Origin: Pseudocitrobacter vendiensis
GTDB lineage: Bacteria > Pseudomonadota > Gammaproteobacteria > Enterobacterales > Enterobacteriaceae
Length of the DNA stretch: 64,000 nucleotides
Direction of reading: 5' to 3'
Assembly: GCF_943590815.1 (NCBI RefSeq)
Contig: NZ_CALSBS010000012.1
Span: forward strand, 62,001 to 126,000
A program made the translations under genes and the position numbers. Under the pieces are notes generated by a model. It was given only the letters and a program-made list of their open reading frames with translations. It made no database searches and had not been told where the DNA came from. Shown here piece by piece: positions 52,515 to 61,167 of this stretch (its first letter is position 1; every line of letters begins with the position of its first letter).

Positions 52515-55223
52515 ATGCTGAAAAATATGACCCGGCAGCTGCTTGCACAGCTTAGCCGCCACCTGCCACGCCGTTTAGTCCAGCGCGACCCGATGCCGGA
52601 TGGCAAAAATCTCTCTGGCGTACCGATGCCGGATTCTCTGAGCCAGCACTGCCTGAATGTGGCAATGATGGACGAAGAGGCCGTATGGCACGCTTTTGAT
52701 ACGCATCCGGAAGGACTCAACGAGGCCGAAGTCGCGGCTAAACGCGAGCGTTATGGCGATAACCAAATCCCGGCGCAGAAGCCCGCGCCGTGGTGGGTTC
52801 ACCTGTGGAGCTGCTATCGCAACCCCTTCAACCTGCTGCTGACGGTGCTGGGCATCGTCTCTTACTCGACCGAAGATCTCTTCGCCGCCGGGGTGATTGC
52901 GCTGATGGTGGTGATTTCCACGCTGCTTAACTTTGTGCAGGAGGCGCGTTCCACTCGCGCTGCCGACGCATTAAAAGCGATGGTGAGCAACACCGCCACC
53001 GTGCTGCGCGTGGTGAATATTAAGGGCGAAAGCCGCTGGTGTGAAATACCGCTCGACCAGCTTGTACCGGGCGATATTGTCAAACTGTCGGCGGGCGATA
53101 TGATCCCGGCAGACCTGCGCGTTGTGCAGGCGCGCGATCTCTTCGTCGCTCAGGCATCGCTCACTGGCGAGTCGCTTCCCGTGGAAAAAGTGGCGCGTAG
53201 CCGCGACCCACAGCAGGCGAACCCGCTTGAGTGCGATACCCTCTGCTTTATGGGCACCACTGTGGTGAGCGGCTCGGCACAGGCTATCGTCACGGCGACG
53301 GGCGGTCACACCTGGTTTGGTCAACTGGCCGGGCGCGTCAGCGAGCAGGAAAGTGAGCCGAATGCGTTCCAGAAAGGCATCAGCCGCGTCAGTATGTTGC
53401 TGATTCGCTTTATGCTGGTAATGACGCCGATCGTGCTGCTGATCAACGGCTACACCAAAGGCGACTGGTGGGAAGCGGCGCTGTTTGCGCTGTCGGTTGC
53501 CGTCGGCTTAACGCCGGAAATGCTGCCGATGATCGTCACCTCGACGCTGGCGCGCGGGGCGGTGAAACTCTCTAAACAGAAAGTCATCGTTAAGCATCTC
53601 GACGCGATTCAGAACTTTGGCGCGATGGATATCCTCTGCACCGATAAAACCGGAACGCTGACGCAGGATAAAATCGTACTGGAAAATCACACTGATATTT
53701 CCGGGAAGGCCAGCGAGCGTGTATTGCATACCGCCTGGCTCAACAGCCATTATCAAACCGGGCTGAAAAACCTGCTGGATACCGCCGTGCTGGAAGGCGT
53801 GGATGAAAATGCGGCGCGTGAGCTTTCCGGGCAGTGGCAGAAAGTGGATGAAATCCCGTTTGATTTCGAACGTCGCCGCATGTCGGTGGTAGTAAGCGAA
53901 CGCCCGTCCGTACACAAACTGATCTGTAAAGGCGCATTGCAGGAGATCCTCAACGTCTCAACGCAGGTTCGCCATAACGGCGAAATCGTCCCGCTGGACG
54001 AAACCATGCTGCGCCGCATTAAACGCGTCACCGACACGCTTAACCGTCAGGGGCTGCGCGTGGTGGCGGTGGCGAGCAAGTATCTGCCCGCGCGTGTTGG
54101 CGACTACCAGCGTATTGATGAATCCGACCTGATTCTGGAAGGCTACATCGCATTCCTCGATCCGCCGAAAGAGACCACCGCACCGGCGCTGAAAGCGCTA
54201 AAAGAGAGCGGTATCACCGTGAAAATTCTCACCGGCGACAGCGAGCTTGTGGCGGCGAAAGTGTGCCATGAAGTGGGGCTGGACGTTGGTGAGGTGGTGG
54301 TCGGTAGTGATATTGAAACCCTGAGCGACGACGAACTGGCGGCGCTGGCTCTGCGTACCACGCTGTTTGCTCGCCTGACGCCGATGCATAAAGAGCGAAT
54401 CGTAACGTTGCTGCGCCGCGAAGGCCATGTGGTCGGCTTTATGGGTGACGGCATCAACGATGCGCCCGCGCTGCGTGCGGCGGATATCGGAATTTCTGTC
54501 GATGGCGCGGTGGATATCGCCCGCGAAGCCGCCGACATCATCCTGCTGGAAAAAAGCCTGATGGTGCTGGAAGAGGGGGTTATCGAAGGCCGCCGGACGT
54601 TTGCCAACATGTTGAAATACATCAAGATGACCGCCAGTTCTAACTTCGGTAACGTCTTTAGCGTCCTGGTAGCGAGCGCCTTCCTGCCGTTCCTGCCGAT
54701 GCTGCCGTTACACCTGTTGATTCAGAACCTGCTGTACGATGTATCTCAGGTAGCGATTCCGTTTGATAACGTCGACGATGAGCAGATTCAGAAACCGCAG
54801 CGCTGGCAGCCGTCTGAACTGGGGCGTTTCATGATCTTCTTCGGGCCGATCAGCTCCATCTTCGACATTCTGACCTTCTGCGTGATGTGGTTTGTCTTCC
54901 ACGCCAACGTACCTGAAGCGCAGACGCTGTTCCAGTCCGGCTGGTTCGTGGTGGGGTTACTGTCGCAGACGCTGATTGTGCATATGATCCGCACGCGCCG
55001 TATTCCGTTCATTCAGAGCCGCGCTGCCTGGCCGCTGATTATCATGACGCTGGTGGTGATGGTCGTCGGTATCGCGCTGCCGTTCTCGCCGCTGGCGGGG
55101 TACTTACAGTTGCAGGCGTTGCCGCTCTCCTACTTCCCGTGGCTGATTGCCATTCTGGCGGGGTATATGACGCTGACGCAGATGGTGAAAGGGTTCTTTA
55201 GCCGTCGGTACGGCTGGCAGTAA
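52515..55223 (+). CDS. mgtA: Mg2+-importing P-type ATPase MgtA
   Basis: This 902-residue P3B ATPase of the inner membrane imports Mg2+. It has the actuator TGES (QASLTGESLPVEK), the phosphorylation motif DKTGTLT with the catalytic Asp, the hinge GDGINDAPALRAAD and ten membrane helices. The start at ATG 52515 gives MLKNMTRQLL and a size close to the 898 residues of E. coli. Controlled by PhoP and the leader upstream. Confidence 0.97.
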   Translation: MLKNMTRQLLAQLSRHLPRRLVQRDPMPDGKNLSGVPMPDSLSQHCLNVAMMDEEAVWHAFDTHPEGLNEAEVAAKRERYGDNQIPAQKPAPWWVHLWSCYRNPFNLLLTVLGIVSYSTEDLFAAGVIALMVVISTLLNFVQEARSTRAADALKAMVSNTATVLRVVNIKGESRWCEIPLDQLVPGDIVKLSAGDMIPADLRVVQARDLFVAQASLTGESLPVEKVARSRDPQQANPLECDTLCFMGTTVVSGSAQAIVTATGGHTWFGQLAGRVSEQESEPNAFQKGISRVSMLLIRFMLVMTPIVLLINGYTKGDWWEAALFALSVAVGLTPEMLPMIVTSTLARGAVKLSKQKVIVKHLDAIQNFGAMDILCTDKTGTLTQDKIVLENHTDISGKASERVLHTAWLNSHYQTGLKNLLDTAVLEGVDENAARELSGQWQKVDEIPFDFERRRMSVVVSERPSVHKLICKGALQEILNVSTQVRHNGEIVPLDETMLRRIKRVTDTLNRQGLRVVAVASKYLPARVGDYQRIDESDLILEGYIAFLDPPKETTAPALKALKESGITVKILTGDSELVAAKVCHEVGLDVGEVVVGSDIETLSDDELAALALRTTLFARLTPMHKERIVTLLRREGHVVGFMGDGINDAPALRAADIGISVDGAVDIAREAADIILLEKSLMVLEEGVIEGRRTFANMLKYIKMTASSNFGNVFSVLVASAFLPFLPMLPLHLLIQNLLYDVSQVAIPFDNVDDEQIQKPQRWQPSELGRFMIFFGPISSIFDILTFCVMWFVFHANVPEAQTLFQSGWFVVGLLSQTLIVHMIRTRRIPFIQSRAAWPLIIMTLVVMVVGIALPFSPLAGYLQLQALPLSYFPWLIAILAGYMTLTQMVKGFFSRRYGWQ

Positions 55224-55228
55224 AACAG

Positions 55229-55302
55229 TGCCGGGTGGCGCTGATGCTTACCCGGCCTACGCGCGATATGCCGTAGGCCTGATAAGCGTAGCGCCATCAG
55301 GC
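55229..55302. repeat. BIME between mgtA and ridA
   Basis: Two opposed REP-like units (GTGCCGGGTGGCGCTGATGC...CCCGGCCTAC and TAGGCCTGATAAGCGTAGCGCCATCAGGCG) lie in the convergent space, 17 bases from the ridA stop. Confidence 0.82.
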
Positions 55303-55318
55303 GCTTGCCGGGTCGCTA

Positions 55319-55705
55319 TTAGCGACGTACCGCAATCGCTTCAATTTCAATCTTCACGTCTTTCGGCAGACGTGCAACTTCCACACAAGAACGTGCCGGG
55401 AAGGTGGCGTTGTGCTCAGTGAAGAAGGCTTCATAAGTGGCGTTAACGGTCGCGAAATCGTTAAGATCTTTCACGAAAACGGTAGTTTTCACGATATCGC
55501 CGACTTTCAGGCCAGCTGATTCAACGATTGCTTTTACGTTATCCAGCGACTGACGCGCCTGAGCGGCTACGTCTTCCGGCACTTCACCGGTTTTCGGGTT
55601 TACCGGGATCTGGCCGGAGGTGATGATCATGCTACCCAGATCAACGCCCTGAACGTATGGGCCGATAGCTGCTGGTGCATTTTCCGTCGCGAGTACTTTG
55701 CTCAT
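55319..55705 (-). CDS. ridA: 2-iminobutanoate/2-iminopropanoate deaminase RidA
   Basis: This 128-residue YjgF/YER057c/UK114 protein hydrolyses reactive enamines and imines formed by PLP enzymes such as threonine dehydratase. The C-terminal arginine motif PARSCVEVARLPKDVKIEIE contains the substrate carboxylate-binding Arg. The start follows CTGGAGAAAAC. It is downstream of pyrI on the same strand. Confidence 0.97.
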   Translation of the reverse strand: MSKVLATENAPAAIGPYVQGVDLGSMIITSGQIPVNPKTGEVPEDVAAQARQSLDNVKAIVESAGLKVGDIVKTTVFVKDLNDFATVNATYEAFFTEHNATFPARSCVEVARLPKDVKIEIEAIAVRR

Positions 55706-55778
55706 GTTTTCTCCAGAATTACAGCGTTAAGAATGTTCCCGGCCATTATAACAGCCGGGATTTCATTACCAACCTCAA

Positions 55779-56240
55779 TTAGTTGGCCAGCACCACATAA
55801 TGGGAAAACTCTTTTTCGCAGTATTTACATTTGAGTGCGATATCATCGGCGCGTTTTTTCACTGCAAAGCTGGATGAAACCGGCTCGGCGTGGCTGATGC
55901 AGTTGCTGTTCGGGCAAACCAGCACGTTATCAATACGTTCCGGTAAGCTTGGGCGCGATTTACCGACCACTTCGTATTCATCGATGCGATTCACCGTCGC
56001 CTGCGGGGCATACAGGGAAAGCTGGTTGACCTGCTCGTCGGTCAGGAAGGTATTTTCGATTTTAATCAGGTCCTTGCGGCCCATTTCGCCGGAAGGCAGA
56101 TTCAGGCCGATGGTGATGCGTTGGTCTGTCTCAGTCAGTTTGAACAGGGTCAGCAGCTTAAAGCCTACCTGCGCCGGGATATGGTCGATTACCGTGCCAC
56201 GTTTGATGGCTTCTACCTGAAGTTTGTTATCGTGTGTCAT
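55779..56240 (-). CDS. pyrI: aspartate carbamoyltransferase regulatory subunit PyrI
   Basis: This 153-residue subunit binds CTP, ATP and UTP for allosteric control of the PyrB trimers. The N-terminal nucleotide-binding domain is followed by a zinc domain with four Cys (CPNSNC and CKYC). The ATG at 56240 is chosen over 56246 because AAGGGG is properly spaced and the E. coli start matches. It is co-transcribed with pyrB, 12 bases away. Confidence 0.96.
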   Translation of the reverse strand: MTHDNKLQVEAIKRGTVIDHIPAQVGFKLLTLFKLTETDQRITIGLNLPSGEMGRKDLIKIENTFLTDEQVNQLSLYAPQATVNRIDEYEVVGKSRPSLPERIDNVLVCPNSNCISHAEPVSSSFAVKKRADDIALKCKYCEKEFSHYVVLAN

Positions 56241-56252
56241 AGTCATTTCCCC

Positions 56253-57188
56253 TTACAGATCCAGGTCGCGAGTCAGAACCAGTGCCAGTAACGCCTGGCG
56301 GGCGAAGATACCGTTGCCAGCCTGCTGGAAGTACCAGGCGTGCGGCGTTTTATCGACATCTGTTGTGATTTCGTCAATACGCGGCAGCGGATGCAGCACT
56401 TTCATGTTGTCACGCGCGCCTTCCAGGTCGGCGGCGCGCAGCACGAACTGCGCCTTCACGTTGGCGTATTCTGACGGGTCCAGACGCTCTTTCTGCACAC
56501 GCGTCATATAAAGGATATCGACTTCCGCCATGACCTCCTCAATGGAAGAGTGGAGGCTCCAGGCAATGTCTTTCTCGTCGAGCATATCCAGGATGTACTG
56601 CGGCATCGCCAGCGCATCAGGTGCGATAAAGTAGAAACGGTTGCCGTTAAATTTCGCCAGCGCCTGCGTCAGGGAGTGAACAGTGCGGCCATATTTCAGG
56701 TCGCCGACCATCGCCACGTTAAGATTTTCCAGGCGACCCTGCGTTTCCTGAATGGTAAAGAGATCGAGCAGCGTTTGCGTCGGATGCTGGTTGGCGCCGT
56801 CACCGGCGTTTAGAACAGGAATGCCGCCGGAGAACTCGGTCGCCAGACGCGATGCGCCTTCCTGCGGGTGACGCATCACGATGGCGTCGACGTAGGTGCT
56901 AATCACCGAAATGGTATCCGCCAGCGTTTCGCCTTTTTTACCCAGCGAGGTGTTGTTGCTGTCGGAGAAACCGACCACGCTCGCGCCCAGGCGATGCATT
57001 GAGGTTTCAAACGACAAGCGGGTACGGGTTGACGCCTCGAAGAAACAGCTGGCAATCACTTTGTGCTTCAGCAATTCCGGTTGCGGGTTTGCTTTCAGCT
57101 TTGCAGCGGTAGCCAGTACCAGTTCCAGATCGTCGCGACTCAGGTCGTTGATGGAAATGATATGTTTTTGATACAGCGGATTAGCCAT
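56253..57188 (-). CDS. pyrB: aspartate carbamoyltransferase catalytic subunit PyrB
   Basis: This 311-residue enzyme catalyses the first committed step of pyrimidine synthesis. Motifs: STRTRLSFE (carbamoyl-phosphate site), HPTQTLLD, and HPLPRIDEI near the C-terminus. The start is [10 protein letters not shown] at ATG 57188; the extension to 57212 runs into the attenuator. It is preceded by the pyrL leader, whose stop overlaps its first codons. Confidence 0.97.
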   Translation of the reverse strand: MANPLYQKHIISINDLSRDDLELVLATAAKLKANPQPELLKHKVIASCFFEASTRTRLSFETSMHRLGASVVGFSDSNNTSLGKKGETLADTISVISTYVDAIVMRHPQEGASRLATEFSGGIPVLNAGDGANQHPTQTLLDLFTIQETQGRLENLNVAMVGDLKYGRTVHSLTQALAKFNGNRFYFIAPDALAMPQYILDMLDEKDIAWSLHSSIEEVMAEVDILYMTRVQKERLDPSEYANVKAQFVLRAADLEGARDNMKVLHPLPRIDEITTDVDKTPHAWYFQQAGNGIFARQALLALVLTRDLDL

Positions 57189-57327
57189 GTTTTTCTCCTG
57201 ACGCCTGCGCAAAAAAAAAGCCCCTTAAATAAGGGGCTTCGAGAATGAGTGAGCAACGGAAAGAAAACGGCAGGCCAGCGTCTGTTTTCAGACGCGGTAA
57301 GACGCGATGTCGTACACACTGAACCAT
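57181..57327 (-). CDS. pyrL: pyrBI operon leader peptide PyrL
   Basis: This 48-residue leader peptide starts [18 protein letters not shown] and is translated through the attenuator. In E. coli (44 residues) coupling of ribosome and polymerase at high or low UTP sets read-through into pyrBI. Here the frame ends at 57181, inside the pyrB coding start, giving an eight-base overlap. The terminator hairpin (57219-57239) is part of its own coding sequence. Confidence 0.9.
   Translation of the reverse strand: MVQCVRHRVLPRLKTDAGLPFSFRCSLILEAPYLRGFFFAQASGEKHG
57211..57239 (-). terminator. pyrBI attenuator
   Basis: AAGCCCCTT and AAGGGGCTT pair around a four-base loop, followed on the minus strand by nine U. 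It lies within pyrL, immediately before pyrB, as in the UTP-sensitive attenuator of E. coli. Confidence 0.95.
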
Positions 57328-57352
57328 AATTCCTCCCGGCAAACGGGACGGG

Positions 57353-57380
57353 ATTATACGCAGGTCTGTTTTTGAATCAA
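57353..57380 (-). promoter_or_regulatory. pyrBI promoter
   Basis: On the minus strand TTGATT (-35, complement of 57375-57380) and TATAAT (-10, complement of 57353-57358) are 16 bases apart, about 25 bases before pyrL. Confidence 0.75.
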
Positions 57381-57582
57381 GTATCAGATTCATAATTTAC
57401 GCGACGAAAACGATTCTCTTTGAATACTAATGCATATAAACACCACTGGTATGCAGTTGTGAACCCTCCATTGCCCTCATCATTCAATAACTATGCGCCA
57501 GCGCAAATCCCCACCAAAAAGTAGTGGTATGGCAGCCTGAATTCTCGTATAACAACTAAAAATGAAACGATGTTTTAATTGA

Positions 57583-58044
<462 letters not shown>

Positions 58045-58096
58045 ACGTCTTTCCCGGCCTGGATGCACACAGCATACAGGCCGGAGAGATAATTTC

Positions 58097-59101
58097 TTAC
58101 TGGCTTAACGTCGCCACCATCACCGCTTTGATGGTGTGCATGCGGTTTTCTGCCTGGTCGAAAACGATGCTTGCCGGGGATTCAAATACCTCATCGGTAA
58201 CTTCCATTCCACCGTGCATCCCATACTCTTCGGCCATTTTTTGGCCGAGCGTGGTCTGATCGTCATGGAAGGCAGGCAGGCAGTGAAGGAATTTCACCTG
58301 CGGGTTGCCGGTGAGCGCCATCATTTGGTTATTCACCTGATAATCACGCAGCAGCGCAATGCGTTCTGCCCATTTCTCTTTGGCTTCGCCCATCGATACC
58401 CACACGTCAGTGTAGATAAAGTCCGCGCCTTTCACGCCCGCCGCAATATCTTCGGTGAGGGTAATGTTACCGCCATTCTTCTGCGCCAGCGCTTTACATT
58501 CGGTCACCAGGCTCTCTTCCGGCCAACAGGCCTGCGGGGCAACCAGGCGCAAATCCAGCCCGGTTAATGCGGCGGCTTCCAGCATGGAATTACCCATGTT
58601 GTTACGCGCGTCGCCTGCATAAACCAGCGTCATTTCATTGAATGCTTTACCCGGTAAATGCTCCTGCATGGTGAGCAAATCAGCCAACAATTGTGTCGGA
58701 TGAAATTCGTTGGTGAGACCGTTCCAGACCGGCACACCCGCGTACTGCGCCAGCGTTTCGACAATCTCCTGCCCGTAGCCGCGATATTGAATACCGTCAT
58801 ACATGCGGCCCAGTACGCGGGCGGTATCTTTAATCGATTCTTTATGGCCAATCTGGCTGCCGCTTGGGCCGAGATAGGTCACGCGAGCGCCCTGATCGTA
58901 TGCGGCAACTTCGAAAGAGCATCGTGTGCGGGTTGAGTCTTTTTCGAAGATGAGCGCGATGTTTTTACCGGTCAGTTTTGGCGTCTCTTTACCGCTTTTT
59001 TTATCGGCTTTCAGTTGGGCGGCGAGTTGCAGCAGCGTGTTCAGCTCGGCAGGGGTGAAATCGAGTAATTTTAAAAAGTGCTTCTGATAAAAATTCGGCA
59101 T
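58097..59101 (-). CDS. argI: ornithine carbamoyltransferase ArgI
   Basis: This 334-residue enzyme makes citrulline from ornithine and carbamoyl phosphate. Motifs: [12 protein letters not shown] (carbamoyl phosphate), HPTQLLAD, and HCLPAFHD near the C-terminus (ornithine/Cys site). A pair of ArgR boxes lies upstream. It is divergent from rraB. Confidence 0.97.
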   Translation of the reverse strand: MPNFYQKHFLKLLDFTPAELNTLLQLAAQLKADKKSGKETPKLTGKNIALIFEKDSTRTRCSFEVAAYDQGARVTYLGPSGSQIGHKESIKDTARVLGRMYDGIQYRGYGQEIVETLAQYAGVPVWNGLTNEFHPTQLLADLLTMQEHLPGKAFNEMTLVYAGDARNNMGNSMLEAAALTGLDLRLVAPQACWPEESLVTECKALAQKNGGNITLTEDIAAGVKGADFIYTDVWVSMGEAKEKWAERIALLRDYQVNNQMMALTGNPQVKFLHCLPAFHDDQTTLGQKMAEEYGMHGGMEVTDEVFESPASIVFDQAENRMHTIKAVMVATLSQ

Positions 59102-59128
59102 CTTGTCCTCGCATGGCTTAGGCCACTT

Positions 59129-59167
59129 ATTGAATTAAAATTCAATTTATATGTATGAATATGCAAT
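59129..59167 (-). promoter_or_regulatory. tandem ArgR boxes of argI
   Basis: Box 1 is 59129-59146 (ATTGAATTAAAATTCAAT, a near-perfect ARG box). Box 2 is 59150-59167, less regular, three bases apart as is usual for ArgR hexamer binding. Arginine-dependent repression is expected. Confidence 0.88.
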
Positions 59168-59261
59168 TGCAACCCCGGTGCACAAATCTTTCGCGGAAAG
59201 GTGGAGGCAATGCTTGCGGTATGTGACAATAAGAGTAACGCCACATTACGAGGAACGAGCC

Positions 59262-59681
59262 ATGGCAAACCCGGAATTACTGGAAGAGCAGCGTGAAGAG
59301 ACGCGCCTGATCATTGAAGAACTGCTGGAAGACGGCAGCGATCCTGATGCGCTGTATACCATTGAACACCACCTCTCTGCCGATGACTTCGACGCGCTGG
59401 AGAAGTTTGCGGTTGAAGCCTTCAAAATGGGTTATGAAGTGACCGAGCCGGAAGAGCTGGAAGTGGAAGAGGGCGACACCGTCATCTGCTGCGATATCCT
59501 CAGCGAATCCGCGCTGAATGCCGATCTGATCGACGCGCAGGTTGAGCAACTGATGACGCTGGCCGAGAAGTTTGAAGTCGAGTATGACGGTTGGGGCACT
59601 TACTACGAAGATCCTAACGGCGAAGAAGGCGACGACGACGAAGATGACGTCGACGAAGATGATGATGGTGTACGTCACTAA
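59262..59681 (+). CDS. rraB: ribonuclease E inhibitor RraB
   Basis: This 139-residue acidic protein binds the C-terminal region of RNase E and changes its target set. The last 30 residues are almost only Asp and Glu ([14 protein letters not shown]), typical of the family. The start at ATG 59262 follows ACGAGGAACGAGCC. It lies upstream of miaE with an unusual hairpin in between. Confidence 0.95.
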   Translation: MANPELLEEQREETRLIIEELLEDGSDPDALYTIEHHLSADDFDALEKFAVEAFKMGYEVTEPEELEVEEGDTVICCDILSESALNADLIDAQVEQLMTLAEKFEVEYDGWGTYYEDPNGEEGDDDEDDVDEDDDGVRH

Positions 59682-59691
59682 GCATCACTCA

Positions 59692-59717
59692 CCCACGGCA
59701 GCGCCCGCTGCCGTGGG
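59692..59717 (+). other. long hairpin between rraB and miaE
   Basis: CCCACGGCAGCG and CGCTGCCGTGGG pair with a two-base loop. No T-run follows, so it is not a standard terminator. The Shine-Dalgarno of miaE (AAGGATAAAGC) follows within three bases. Confidence 0.7.
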
Positions 59718-59730
59718 GCAAGGATAAAGC

Positions 59731-60489
59731 ATGGATTACCCGCAAATTCTCTCCCCTGTTCTCAATTTTCTTCAGTGCACCACGCCGCAGACCTGGCTTG
59801 ATAAAGCCCGTGACCCGGTGAATCTGCCGCTTTTGTTAACCGACCATCTGGTGTGCGAGCTCAAAGCTGCGCAAACCGCCATGCTGCTGGTGCGTAAATA
59901 TGTCGCTGATAAGCAAGGCGCGGACGCGTTGCTGGCGTGGCTACAGCCGTATGAAGCGTTTGCGTTTCGCGATGGGCCGGAGCCGGATTTTGTCGCGCTG
60001 CATAAGCAAATCGGTAAAAGCGTCATGCCGCAGACCGACGATCCGTGGGGGCAAGCGTTGATCGACAGCATGGTGCTGTTGATCAAAGAGGAGCTGCATC
60101 ACTTCTGGCAGGTGCGCGAAGCCATGACCGCGCGTCAGATCCCCTATGTGAAGATAACCGCCAGCCGCTACGCGAAAGGCATGCTAAAAGAGGTGCGCAC
60201 GCACGAGCCGTTGACGCTGATTGATAAACTGATTTGCGGGGCTTATATCGAAGCGCGTTCCTGCGAGCGTTTTGCCGCGCTGGCGCCGTATCTCGATGAG
60301 CCATTGCAGAAGTTTTATCTCTCACTGCTGCGTTCTGAAGCCCGCCATTATCAGGATTACCTGGCGCTGGCGCAGCAGGTATCGAAAACGGATATTACTC
60401 CGCGTGTGCGCTTCTTTGGTGAAGTGGAAGCGGCATTAATTAGCACGCCGGATGCGGAGTTTCGTTTTCATAGTGGCGTGCCGATGTGA
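59731..60489 (+). CDS. miaE: tRNA-(ms2io6A37) hydroxylase MiaE
   Basis: This 252-residue non-haem di-iron monooxygenase hydroxylates ms2i6A at position 37 of tRNAs reading UNN codons. Iron-ligand Glu and His residues are visible in KEELHHFWQV and RSEARHYQDY. It is known in Salmonella and many enterobacteria but not in E. coli K-12, which helps place the organism. It lies downstream of rraB on the same strand. Confidence 0.94.
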   Translation: MDYPQILSPVLNFLQCTTPQTWLDKARDPVNLPLLLTDHLVCELKAAQTAMLLVRKYVADKQGADALLAWLQPYEAFAFRDGPEPDFVALHKQIGKSVMPQTDDPWGQALIDSMVLLIKEELHHFWQVREAMTARQIPYVKITASRYAKGMLKEVRTHEPLTLIDKLICGAYIEARSCERFAALAPYLDEPLQKFYLSLLRSEARHYQDYLALAQQVSKTDITPRVRFFGEVEAALISTPDAEFRFHSGVPM

Positions 60490-60498
60490 GGCATAACC

Positions 60499-61002
60499 TT
60501 ACAACGCTTTCAGCATCCGCACTTCACAATCCACGTGGCCGGTGCAACCCAACGGCTCGCTGATGTGCTCGAAGCCTAAGTGTTCATACAGACCAATGGC
60601 TTCGCGCAGAAACTCGGTGGTTTCGAGATAGCAGTGTTTAAAACCCTGTTCACGCGCGTGATCGAGTGCCATCAGCGCTAACTTCTTCGCCAACCCCTGA
60701 CCGCGCACGGAAGGGAGAAAATACATTTTCTGCAATTCACAGATATCCGGCTCGCTACAGCCTAATGGGGCGACGCCGCCACCGCCAACCACTTGACCAT
60801 CTTGCTCAACCACCCAATAGGCGGCACCTGGCTGGCTGTAGAGCTGGTAAAGCTCGTCCAGATTCGGATCGGCAACGGTGTAGCCTTTGTCAGCGGTCAG
60901 GCCATATTCGGCGGAGACCTGGCGGATAACGCTGGCAATAGCGGGATTATCGTCAGCGGCGAGCGGGCGCAGCGTGACGGCGACCGGAGATATAACACTC
61001 AT
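60499..61002 (-). CDS. yjgM: GNAT-family acetyltransferase YjgM
   Basis: This 167-residue protein has one GNAT domain. The acetyl-CoA motif is [10 protein letters not shown] (about 99-108) after [10 protein letters not shown], and a Gly-rich [14 protein letters not shown] strand precedes it. Order and length match the gene between miaE/rraB and valS in enterobacteria. The substrate is not firmly known. Confidence 0.9.
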   Translation of the reverse strand: MSVISPVAVTLRPLAADDNPAIASVIRQVSAEYGLTADKGYTVADPNLDELYQLYSQPGAAYWVVEQDGQVVGGGGVAPLGCSEPDICELQKMYFLPSVRGQGLAKKLALMALDHAREQGFKHCYLETTEFLREAIGLYEHLGFEHISEPLGCTGHVDCEVRMLKAL

Positions 61003-61110
61003 AGCGAAACTCGAAATAAATGATGACGGAGATATGCAGTTAATAACACCGCAGGACAGGTGAGTGCAAGCGAGGATAATTCAGGAAGGAAAATCAGGCG
61101 GGTGCCTGAA

Positions 61111-61142
61111 TGTAGGCCGGATAAGCAACGCGCCATCCGGCA
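61111..61142. repeat. REP unit between yjgM and valS
   Basis: A single REP-like unit (TGTAGGCCGGATAAGCAACGC...GCCATCCGGCA) 26 bases from the valS stop. Confidence 0.8.
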
Positions 61143-61167
61143 AACAAACAGGCACAACCTCAAGGCA

